Positions 16,241-24,419 of a stretch of DNA of 64,000 nucleotides are shown here, piece by piece. Position 1 is the first letter of the stretch. Every line of letters starts with the position of its first letter. Made by a program: the position numbers and the translations under genes. The notes beneath the pieces were generated by a model. It searched no databases, was not told the DNA's origin, and saw only the letters and a list, made by a program, of their open reading frames with translations. This stretch comes from CBDBES01 sp965204465 (GTDB lineage: Bacteria; Spirochaetota; Leptospiria; Turneriellales; CBDBES01), in the NCBI GenBank assembly GCA_965204465.1, contig OZ241995.1, positions 1,116,001-1,180,000 on the forward strand. The letters are read 5' to 3'.

Positions 16241-16417
16241 TTGACAGAATATCAAATAATAATCATTGACTTGGAAAAGACAGGCTAGCCCTAAAATTAA
16301 TAAGGCTTTTGTCTTACTCTAATAGCACATAAATAAAAGGCTTATTAAAAATAGGGCTTTTGTCTTACTCTAATATCAAATAAACAAAAAGCAACAGAGT
16401 TTAGGAGGATAGTCTTT
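16241..16417 (+). promoter_or_regulatory. Shared leader with two tandem units, upstream of lipoprotein gene 4
   Basis: TTGACA at 16241, AATAATAATCATT at 16255-16267, two leader units and an AGGAGG ribosome site. Unlike the other three copies it is not preceded by the phage remnant but by palindrome mosaic A. Confidence 0.45.
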
Positions 16418-17482
16418 ATGAACAATAGTAAAAAATTTACATTCCAAAAGTGGTTGATCATATTTTTGATGCCTCTTGCTCTTTTATGGCTTGGTTGCAC
16501 TGATGAAGCCAATACCCCCAATGAGACCAATAAAACTCAAAGGGAAGCGGGCATTAAATCCCCTGCAAATGGCAGTTCTTTTTCAAAAGGAGAAGATATT
16601 TCATTTCAATTAAGTAAAACGGATTTGGATATGCAAGGCATAGATCTTTATCTGGATAGGCGAAAAATTGATATTCGTCAAGGGGATATGCTACCTGAAC
16701 TTTCAGTAGGTGAGCATAAACTAAGGTTGGACATAAACAACAAAACGGTGGATGAGGTAACCTTTAATGTAACAGAAGCGGAATATACGTTCAGATTCAA
16801 ATTCAGTTATTTAAATGCGGATGGTGGCCTATATCCAAGTGCCTGTTTACCTAAGAAAGGTATTCAAACGAGGCTCACAAAACAAGATGATTCCGAATGG
16901 AAAGATTTTTTGCCAAATATATTCACCATGAGTAAGGAATGGAATGCCTTAACTACTTCCTGGCAAGAGGGAAGGGAAGAATATGGCCCCCCTCCCTGTC
17001 TCTTGAATGAAGATAAGGCGCATGCAAATGAAGTTTTTATTGACTTCTATATAAAGGCAAATAAAAGTAAGCATCTTTCTAAACCAATATGGATCAATTT
17101 TGAATTTCATAGAGAACTGCTTAGTAATAATTTTAAGGCCGGGCTTTTGATCCGTTCTCTCTCGGAAATGCAAGAACTTCTGGGTTATCGTAACAGGATA
17201 CCCGAAAGATATCGTATAGATTTTTCAAAAAAGAGTATTCTGACTCTAAAGGGCCCTACTATTGATGGATGCGAAATCAGTGGTTGTGGTTTCGCTTCTG
17301 CTTATGACATCCTTGCCGCCATTTACGAGTGGAATAATAAATTATACATTATGACAAAAGTCGCACCAAAAGAAATATTATATCCCGTGGGTCCTTGTGC
17401 TGCATGCTTGCAAGGTTCCAATGCCATCCTAATTCTCGATTACGCCAAAGACCTTCCTGTAGAGTTTATAGAGATTCCGTAG
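16418..17482 (+). CDS. Exported lipoprotein with Ig-like domain, paralog 4 (mosaic)
   Basis: 354 residues, lipobox LWLGC with Cys27. The first ~100 residues follow paralog 2 almost exactly (TDEANTPNETNKTQREAG). The remainder follows paralog 3 (NVTEAEYTFRFKFSYLNADG, GPTIDGCEISGCGF), apart from a short variable patch (FHRELLSNN against YRRISRYNN) and the final DLPVEF. This block pattern indicates recombination or gene conversion between paralogs. Domains as described for paralog 1. Confidence 0.75.
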   Translation: MNNSKKFTFQKWLIIFLMPLALLWLGCTDEANTPNETNKTQREAGIKSPANGSSFSKGEDISFQLSKTDLDMQGIDLYLDRRKIDIRQGDMLPELSVGEHKLRLDINNKTVDEVTFNVTEAEYTFRFKFSYLNADGGLYPSACLPKKGIQTRLTKQDDSEWKDFLPNIFTMSKEWNALTTSWQEGREEYGPPPCLLNEDKAHANEVFIDFYIKANKSKHLSKPIWINFEFHRELLSNNFKAGLLIRSLSEMQELLGYRNRIPERYRIDFSKKSILTLKGPTIDGCEISGCGFASAYDILAAIYEWNNKLYIMTKVAPKEILYPVGPCAACLQGSNAILILDYAKDLPVEFIEIP

Positions 17483-17501
17483 TCTGTATTTTGATCAAAG
17501 A

Positions 17502-17523
17502 CAAGCCTAGGAATAGTGGCTTG
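17502..17523 (+). repeat. Inverted repeat after lipoprotein gene 4
   Basis: CAAGCC/GGCTTG hairpin with a slightly changed loop, matching those after the other paralogs. Confidence 0.55.
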
Positions 17524-17550
17524 GCAAGAGAGGATGATCCTGATTCACCC

Positions 17551-17620
17551 CTTGTTCACCCAAAGGGCACTGCACTGGCAGTTGCACTGCCAGCTTAGCA
17601 TTTCTTTTCACCCAGAGGGC
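17551..17620 (+). repeat. 51-bp repeat array 6 (one unit plus a truncated one)
   Basis: One unit with the array-initial CACTGCACT form, then a second cut at CAGAGGGCA, where palindrome mosaic B begins. Same array-to-mosaic junction as array 5. Confidence 0.88.
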
Positions 17621-18105
17621 ATAGAAAAATGGAACACCATTCTATTTTCTGTTTTTTCTTCTTCCTAATTTACTCTTGAGTAAGACGAACGGTTGGGAAC
17701 GCAGGCAAGGATGCCTGCGAAATGGAGCGTCTTTGCCATGGATGCAAAACATGGATGTTTTGCAAGGCTGGGGATTGGGTTACAGGATGTAACCACCCAG
17801 CCTAACTTCTATGGCAAAGTAGCGGGTTTTTTTCACCCTACGGCACAGGTCTTTGTTTCTTTCTTTTTTTTACATGTAAAACATGGATGTTTTACATGGC
17901 TGCCTGACCTTACCCCAAGCACCTGACATCCTATCAGGTCGCTTGCCCCTACAAAACATCCGTGTTTTGTAGGTTACAGGATGTAACCCGTCCAGCCGCT
18001 TGTGCAGACGAAGTCTGTGAACTTCCATGTGAAAAAAGAAAGAAAAATAGCTATTCTTTTTACACAAAAAGACCTGTGCCCGTAGGGTGAAATGGGTAGC
18101 AATAC
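17621..18105 (+). repeat. Palindrome mosaic B
   Basis: Repeats mosaic A at both ends but carries ~130 bp of extra modules in the middle. One is the nested hairpin GGCTGGG...GGTTACAGGATGTAACC...CCCAGCC (about 17766-17803). Another is a 12-bp-stem version of the CATGGATG hairpin with arms CATGTAAAACAT / ATGTTTTACATG (about 17873-17898). The inverted border CACCCTACGGCACAGG lies near 17840 and the direct border near 18081. Bases 18106-18362 hold a weak border echo (GATCTGCACCCGTAA) and otherwise nothing I can assign. Confidence 0.87.
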
Positions 18106-18322
18106 AGGAGAAGACTAAAAAAATAAAAAAGATCTGCACCCGTAAATGAGAAGAAAAGTGGAATGCTATTCTAATTATAAGATAAAGTATAACAAATTGC
18201 TAGCCTTTTGGGGAGATTACTTGTGCCCACTGCAAATTATTTTTTTACTTAAAAATTTTCCTCTGGAATTTTATCTCTTAACTAATTCTATTAGAAAAAA
18301 GAATTAGAAAAAGTAGAATAAA

Positions 18323-18341
18323 TTTTTTGTTGAAACAAAAA
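18323..18341 (-). terminator. Weak terminator-like hairpin after tmRNA
   Basis: An AT-only hairpin (TTTTTGTT / AACAAAAA) lies 22 bases past the tmRNA 3' end on the minus strand, followed by T-rich sequence. It could end the tmRNA transcript, but the stem is weak. Confidence 0.3.
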
Positions 18342-18362
18342 TATAATGTGACATAATAATTT

Positions 18363-18706
18363 CGGAGACGGCGGGATTTGAACCCGCGTCCTGTCATGCA
18401 ATCGAAAGCTTTCTACATGTTTAGTTTGTATTTTATTTTAGAGAAGACCATCTCTACAAACAAAGTAAGGACTTCCTTAGCAAGAATGTCTCGGTTTTAT
18501 ACCCTTGCCATATAAAACCCACTCTCTATAAAAGTTAGCCATTATATCCGCCTAGAGAGAAACAGATATAACAGCGCTTGGCAAATTATGCAGCCAAAGC
18601 GTAATTTAAGTTGTCGTCGTTTATTATAGACTTCCCTTTTTAGAAGAGGGCGCTTCACATGCTTTTCTAACCATTGGATCATGACAGTCGAAGCCAATTC
18701 GTCCCC
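18363..18706 (-). ncRNA. ssrA: Transfer-messenger RNA
   Basis: Rescues stalled ribosomes and tags the truncated proteins for degradation. The 5' end reads GGGGACGAATTGGCTTCGAC, a standard tmRNA start. The 3' end has a T-arm (GGGTTCAAATCCC) and an acceptor strand CGTCTCC that pairs with GGGGACG over seven bases with one wobble. A 3' CCA is not encoded. The tag frame ends ...NDDNLNYALAA and stops at TAA 18588-18586, closely matching the usual ...YALAA degradation signal. The resume codon is not obvious, since the codon before the first Asn is ATA. Length 344 nt is normal. Confidence 0.96.
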
Positions 18707-18889
18707 TTTTGATATTTATCAAAATCCAATAACAATTTTATGCTATTTGAATATTTTGTAAACTATTTTATTATTTTATTGAAATTATTTTTGCAACGAG
18801 AAATTGGAAAATTTTTAGTTGGCTTCTGCGCTTTTCCCTTTACAATTAAAAATGGATGACAATATGAAAAGTAATCTTAAATTGCCAAT

Positions 18890-21391
18890 ATGCGCTTAAA
18901 AATAAATTTAGCTATATTACTTTTTTGGCTCATTCATCTTTCTGCTTTTTCACAAGAAAAAGTTCAATTAGAAAGATTTTTACAGCGTCCCAGTATTCCA
19001 ATTGATAGTATCTCAACTTCGGATGATTCTACCGCCTTGCTTTTAAATCCAGCTGGTTTAAGCATACATCCTTTACAGGCAGGCTATTTCTATGGCCACA
19101 ACTTCACCGCAAATATACAGGATCATACTCTATTGCTTAATCTTTTTGGACTGGCCTTTTCTACTCAATGGCGATTTGCACCATCCAATGGAAACATTCG
19201 AAAATATACCATAGGCACTGGACTAGGAAGTACTCGTTTCTTATCTCTTGGATTTGCAGTCAATTGGTTTGACTCTCCTGACAAAGAACTGGATGGATAC
19301 AGAAGCCTGGACATCGGATTGATCACCAGACCCACTCGTTATATTTCCATTGGTACGGTTGGCCGGAACTTGAACTCCTCTTCAACCAATATAGTCAACT
19401 TACAACATAGATGGGATGCATCTTTAAGTCTAAGACCTCTATACTTTTTACCCAAGTCAAGCAGAGATTACTATGAGAGCCTTACTATCTCTGTAGAAGG
19501 CACATGGGTAGCAGGAGAGTCTATTAGAACGGTAAATCCAAGATATATTTTTGGACTCTTGCCTACAGATGGCGTAACTCTATATGGAGGTGTTGATCAT
19601 GAGAGAAATTTATTCATGGGTTTAAAATTTTCTCAAAATTATGCACAACTTTCTTTTCAGGGAGATATTCTTCCAGAAGTGGCTGATGGCATAGAGGGAA
19701 AAACAAGCCGTAGAGGTAATTTTTATAATGTAGGTATTTTAGTGGGGCAAGAGAGGTTCAAAACTAAAATAGAAGCAGTGAGGTATTTCCTCGAAATAAC
19801 CTTAGATATTATGTTCCAGGAAAAAAAAGAAGATGGTATTTTCCTTTTTGATGATCATATTTCTTTTTTTGAGTTATTGAATTTGATCCGTAGGGCCATG
19901 AATGATTCTCAGATAAAAGGTATTTTAATCACTGGCAGAAAGTTTAAAGGAGGATGGGGGCAGGCAGAAGAACTCAAAGAAGCATTGATCTATTTCAGGC
20001 AGGGATCGGGTAAACCCCTTATTTCTTTTTTAGAAAATGCAGGGAATAAAGAATATTACATAGCAAGCGCAGCAGATTACATATCCATGCCTTTTGCCGG
20101 GAGCCTTACTATCAATGGTCTTTCTGCTGAATTATATTTCGTTAAAGATCTATTGGATAAGGTAGGCATTAAGGCTGATTTTATTCAAGTCGGAAAATAT
20201 AAAAGTGCTCCAGATACATTTAAACGTAGTGAGCCCACTAAATTTGAGGAAGAACAAGTTTTATCTATTTTAGCAGACATAAGTTCTGAGATAAAAGAAT
20301 CTGTTTTATTCAGCCGCAGAAATAAGGTCAAAAGAGAAGAATATGATGAGATTATTCAAAAGGGCCTTTTTACAGCGCAAGAAGCCTTAGAAAAAGGCCT
20401 TATAGATCGGGTTGAATATTTAGAGGATATAAAAAAAAGAGTCATCAAAGTAGGTATTTCTCCTTTTGGATGGAACAAATCTATTATGGATTATAAGAAG
20501 ACAAAATTTTACAGAAATACATGGGGCCAGGAATCTAAAATTGCCATTGTCGTATTAGAAGGAGATATTGTATCAGGTGAATCCACTGAATCAGGTATAT
20601 TCCAAACTAGTTCAGTGGCTTCTGATTCCATTCAAAAAATTTTGGAAAGTATACGAGAAGATGGAAAAATAAAAGGAGTGATCATTCGTATAAATTCAGG
20701 GGGGGGGTCTTCTCTTGCCTCTGACATTATTTGGAAAGAGATCAATCTGCTTAAAGAGAAAAAAAGTGTTATTATTTCATTTAGTGATATTGCAGCTTCC
20801 GGAGGATATTACATTGCAGTGGGTGCGGATAATATAATAGCGAATAGGAATTCAATTACCGGATCCATTGGCGTATTTGGAGGTAAATTTGCCCTGGGAG
20901 GCTTGTATAAAAAATTAGGCATTGAAAAGACAATTTATAAAACAGGTGAAAAGGCATCTATTTTTTCAGAGAAAGATGAATTTACTCCAGCAGAGAAAAT
21001 GCTTCTTGAAGAGCATTTGAATGATTTTTATGATCTTTTCATACAAAGAATAAGCAGAAGCCGTAAAGATCTTAATAAAGAAGAGATACTTGAAAATGCA
21101 GACGGCCGTGTATATACAGGCAAAGCTGCCTTCAGAAAAGGGATGATAGATCAGAATGGTGGTATAATGTTAGCCATAGAAATATTGATCCAAAAACTAG
21201 ATTTAGATAGAAATTATCTTAGCTTTGAACTATACCCAAAAAAATTTGTTGGTTTATTGGATTTCCCTTTAAATTCAAGCTTAGTGCTGCCTTATTTTGC
21301 GAAAAAAATGATCAATCTTTGGAGCCGATCCGAAAAATTGAAAGAGGATAAAGTCTATTTTTTAATGCCTTATAAAATTGATATCCATTAA
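18890..21391 (+). CDS. sppA: Signal peptide peptidase-like protein fused to N-terminal beta-barrel-like domain
   Basis: 833 residues. Signal peptide with probable cleavage after SAFS. Residues ~25-270 are beta-rich and open with a typical barrel start (STALLLNPAGLS), then alternating strands (TIGTGLGS, FLSLGFAVNWF). Residues ~300-515 and ~555-790 are two SppA/S49 domains. Lys438 (VGKYKSA) and Ser637 (IAASGGYY) fit the Lys/Ser catalytic dyad of 67K-type SppA. The G9 run at 20699-20707 encodes part of the conserved INSGGGS loop. The downstream glycosyltransferase start overlaps the 3' end by 14 bp. ATG 18890 is chosen because an earlier ATG (18864) hits a stop. Confidence 0.85.
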   Translation: MRLKINLAILLFWLIHLSAFSQEKVQLERFLQRPSIPIDSISTSDDSTALLLNPAGLSIHPLQAGYFYGHNFTANIQDHTLLLNLFGLAFSTQWRFAPSNGNIRKYTIGTGLGSTRFLSLGFAVNWFDSPDKELDGYRSLDIGLITRPTRYISIGTVGRNLNSSSTNIVNLQHRWDASLSLRPLYFLPKSSRDYYESLTISVEGTWVAGESIRTVNPRYIFGLLPTDGVTLYGGVDHERNLFMGLKFSQNYAQLSFQGDILPEVADGIEGKTSRRGNFYNVGILVGQERFKTKIEAVRYFLEITLDIMFQEKKEDGIFLFDDHISFFELLNLIRRAMNDSQIKGILITGRKFKGGWGQAEELKEALIYFRQGSGKPLISFLENAGNKEYYIASAADYISMPFAGSLTINGLSAELYFVKDLLDKVGIKADFIQVGKYKSAPDTFKRSEPTKFEEEQVLSILADISSEIKESVLFSRRNKVKREEYDEIIQKGLFTAQEALEKGLIDRVEYLEDIKKRVIKVGISPFGWNKSIMDYKKTKFYRNTWGQESKIAIVVLEGDIVSGESTESGIFQTSSVASDSIQKILESIREDGKIKGVIIRINSGGGSSLASDIIWKEINLLKEKKSVIISFSDIAASGGYYIAVGADNIIANRNSITGSIGVFGGKFALGGLYKKLGIEKTIYKTGEKASIFSEKDEFTPAEKMLLEEHLNDFYDLFIQRISRSRKDLNKEEILENADGRVYTGKAAFRKGMIDQNGGIMLAIEILIQKLDLDRNYLSFELYPKKFVGLLDFPLNSSLVLPYFAKKMINLWSRSEKLKEDKVYFLMPYKIDIH

Positions 21392-22463
21392 TAACAATAA
21401 AAAACCAATTCTGGTGCATGCTCCTAATTGGGTAGGGGATCATTCTATGGCGTTTCCTTTTTATCATACCCTTTCTGTATTATTTCAGAGAAAAGAACTT
21501 CATCTTTTAGGAAGTTCCTGGATATCTTCCCTGGTACCTGATAAAATTTTTAGTAAAGTGATCACCTTAAAGAGTAAATATCCTTCTGCTACAATAATAG
21601 ATTCCCTTAAAAAAGAAGAGTATGCTTTAGGATTTACCCTATCTCCTTCTTTTAGGTCTGCATTACTTCTATGGAGAAGCAGAGTAACTTTTAGATTTGG
21701 ACATAAAACAGATGGTCGTTTTTTTCTATTGAAGCATCCAAACCAAAAGGAGATGCCTAAATATAGTCCTATGGAACACAGGTCATTGAGTTATATACGG
21801 TTGCTCACTCATTTTTTTTCTAAAAACAAAATAGCAGAAGACTATTGGTCGGAGTCGGTTAAAAAAAAATGGTCATTTAAATTATACAAAAAAGAGGAAA
21901 GTAAATTACAAAAAATTTTTCATCAGAATAAGATCACAAAAAAACGTTATTGGCTTATATGTCCCGGAAGCACTGCCTCTTCCAAAAGATATCCAACAGA
22001 ATATATAATTAATCTGATCAATATGATCTACTCGAAAAGACCCGATTTAAAAATTATCTTGGCAGGAAGTGACATAGAAAGAGAAATATCCATTAAGATC
22101 ACCTCAGGAATATTTAATGATGCCAGGAGTATATTGATCAATCTGACAGGAAATACAAATCTGAATGAATTAATGTATTTGATCCAAAATAGCAGTGGTG
22201 TCGTTGCAAATGATTCTGGTATTGCCCATCTTACTTCATTGGTTCATATTCCTTTGGTTACTTTTATAGGGATGGCAAGAAAAGAAGAGACTCTTACTCT
22301 TAATCCAAATAAAGTGGTGCTGAATAAAAATCTTTCTTGTTCTCCCTGTATGAAACCAGAATGCCCCAAGGGATATTCACCTCCTAAATGTTTAGCTGAA
22401 ATTCAACCTTATGAAGTATTCGAAGCAATGCTATCTATGGATAAAAAATATTCTTATCTCTGA
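21378..22463 (+). CDS. waaF: Glycosyltransferase family 9 (heptosyltransferase II-like)
   Basis: 361 residues, TTG start overlapping sppA. The N-terminus HAPNWVGDHSMAFPF matches the (P)xWVGD block of LPS heptosyltransferases, and the C-terminal domain has ICPGSTASSKRYP, then VANDSGIAHLTS and PLVTFIG, the nucleotide-sugar site. It probably adds heptose to the LPS core on the cytoplasmic face of the inner membrane. It is translationally linked to the SppA-like gene. The cysteine-rich end (CSPCMKPECPKGY) is usual for the family. The start has no clear ribosome site, consistent with coupling. Confidence 0.85.
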   Translation: MISINNNKKPILVHAPNWVGDHSMAFPFYHTLSVLFQRKELHLLGSSWISSLVPDKIFSKVITLKSKYPSATIIDSLKKEEYALGFTLSPSFRSALLLWRSRVTFRFGHKTDGRFFLLKHPNQKEMPKYSPMEHRSLSYIRLLTHFFSKNKIAEDYWSESVKKKWSFKLYKKEESKLQKIFHQNKITKKRYWLICPGSTASSKRYPTEYIINLINMIYSKRPDLKIILAGSDIEREISIKITSGIFNDARSILINLTGNTNLNELMYLIQNSSGVVANDSGIAHLTSLVHIPLVTFIGMARKEETLTLNPNKVVLNKNLSCSPCMKPECPKGYSPPKCLAEIQPYEVFEAMLSMDKKYSYL

Positions 22464-22510
22464 TCATTTTCAATGTATTTATTCATTCTGGACCAAATAA
22501 TATTTCATAG

Positions 22511-24274
22511 ATGAAAAAAATCAATAAAAATATGAATTTGGTATGGTCTCAATTGATCATTGAAGAATTAGTTCGGAATCAAGTGAATCTTTTTTGTATT
22601 TCTCCTGGGCATAGATCTGCCCCTCTGGTGGCAGCAGGGGCAATGTCTAAAAAGGCAATATGCAAGGCCTTTATAGATGAAAGGGCTGCTGCGTATTATG
22701 CAGTTGGATATTCAAAAAATCATGTAAAAAACCTTACCGCCTTGATCTGTACATCGGGAACGGCGCTTGCAAATTATTTTCCGGCAGTGATTGAATCATT
22801 TTATTCCAATATCCCTTTAGTGATCTTGTCAGGAGATAGGCCGCCTGAATTAAGAGAAGCATCCTCTAATCAAACTATCGATCAATTAAAAATATTTCAC
22901 AAATACTGCTGTTTCTTTGCTGACCTACCATGTCCCCAGGACCCTATGGAAGCACTGCCACTGGAATATATATTGACTACCATAGATGATGCAATAGGCA
23001 GGGCAAAATATCATAAGGCTCCCGTTCATATTAACTGCATGTTCAGAGAACCTTTCCTGGACGAATATAATACCTTATTAGAGAGTCACAAGGATATTCT
23101 GCCTGGTAGATGGCTTTTAAACGAAGAGCCTTATACAAGAAAAATATTTCCTTCTTTTATTCCGAATGATGCATCCATCAATACAGTGGCAGAATATATA
23201 AGTAACAGTACAGCAGGATTCATTATTGTGGGAAATATAGACCAGCAAAAAGATACTCCCGCGATCAGAAAAATTGCTTCTAAAATGAAATGGCCTGTTC
23301 ATTCAGATGCGCTTTCCGGAATGAAAGATCATGAATATTCTATAAGCCATCTGGATTCAATGATAAAAAAATCGCCCATACTGGTCGATACAGTTATTTT
23401 TTTTGGGGATAGGATCATTTCTAAAGATATGTTTTCTTTTTTGGAGAAAAATAATAATCTTCATTATATAAAAGTAATGGATAAAAATATCAGAAGTGAT
23501 GTTACTCATAATGTGAGTCTTCAAATTCTTACTGATATTTCTGCTTTTTGCAATGAACTGGAAAAAAAACTATATCAGATCCAGTATAAAGCCCCTATTC
23601 AATTACTTAGATGGGCTATGCAAAAAGAGGCTAAAATCAAAGAAGTTATCAGAAATGAAATTTCAAAATCAAATAAGAATAAAATAAATTCATTTTCTGC
23701 TGTTACCCATTTGATCCATAAACGAAGCCAAAAATTTGGTCTATTTGGTGCAAATAGCATGAGTATAAGGTTAATAAACGATTTTACCAAAACATCCCAT
23801 CAAATAATGGCAAATAGAGGCGCCAGTGGAATCGATGGCAATATTGCTTCTGCCTTAGGATATTCTTACTCCATCAAAAAACCAGTGCTTTTATTGATAG
23901 GTGACCTGGCATTGATGCATGATCTGAACTCTCTATACCTCCTTAAAAAGGCAGAATACCCGTTATTGATCATACTCTTGAATGATAGGGGGGGGGGTAT
24001 ATTTTCGATGCTTTCTGTAAGTAAATTAAAAAGTTATAAAAATATTTTCGAGGATTTTTTTATTGTTCCCCAGCAGGTCAAATTTCAGCACATATCTGCA
24101 TCATTTGACATTGCATACCATGCAGTATCCTCTTTAAAAGAATTAAAAAATATATTTCTCAAAATAATCCAATATTCTGATCAAAAGAAAAGTTGTCTGG
24201 TTGAAATAAAAATAGATCAAAAAGAGAATTCTACTTTTCTGAAACGATTGTATAAAAAAATAAAATCAATATAA
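22511..24274 (+). CDS. menD: 2-succinyl-5-enolpyruvyl-6-hydroxy-3-cyclohexene-1-carboxylate synthase
   Basis: Thiamine-diphosphate enzyme of menaquinone synthesis, acting on isochorismate and 2-oxoglutarate. 587 residues. The N-terminal pyrimidine-binding domain has CISPGHRSAPL, the DERAAAYYAVGYSK block with the catalytic Glu, and CTSGTALANYFPAV. The C-terminal domain has the ThDP motif GDLALMHDLNSL and NDRGGGIFSML. A run of ten G (23988-23997) encodes that GGG, so a slip there would destroy the enzyme. The gene implies a respiratory chain using menaquinone. No other men genes are in the window. Confidence 0.92.
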   Translation: MKKINKNMNLVWSQLIIEELVRNQVNLFCISPGHRSAPLVAAGAMSKKAICKAFIDERAAAYYAVGYSKNHVKNLTALICTSGTALANYFPAVIESFYSNIPLVILSGDRPPELREASSNQTIDQLKIFHKYCCFFADLPCPQDPMEALPLEYILTTIDDAIGRAKYHKAPVHINCMFREPFLDEYNTLLESHKDILPGRWLLNEEPYTRKIFPSFIPNDASINTVAEYISNSTAGFIIVGNIDQQKDTPAIRKIASKMKWPVHSDALSGMKDHEYSISHLDSMIKKSPILVDTVIFFGDRIISKDMFSFLEKNNNLHYIKVMDKNIRSDVTHNVSLQILTDISAFCNELEKKLYQIQYKAPIQLLRWAMQKEAKIKEVIRNEISKSNKNKINSFSAVTHLIHKRSQKFGLFGANSMSIRLINDFTKTSHQIMANRGASGIDGNIASALGYSYSIKKPVLLLIGDLALMHDLNSLYLLKKAEYPLLIILLNDRGGGIFSMLSVSKLKSYKNIFEDFFIVPQQVKFQHISASFDIAYHAVSSLKELKNIFLKIIQYSDQKKSCLVEIKIDQKENSTFLKRLYKKIKSI

Positions 24275-24419
24275 GCAACAAAAAATCACGATCCAGCCGC
24301 TATTTGATGAGATGCATTCCATCCTATCTATAAAGTACATATATCATTTGACAGAATACATAACATTAAGGAGTCATTCATTGTATTCTAATGGTTAACA
24401 TTAGAGTAAATCATCTGGT

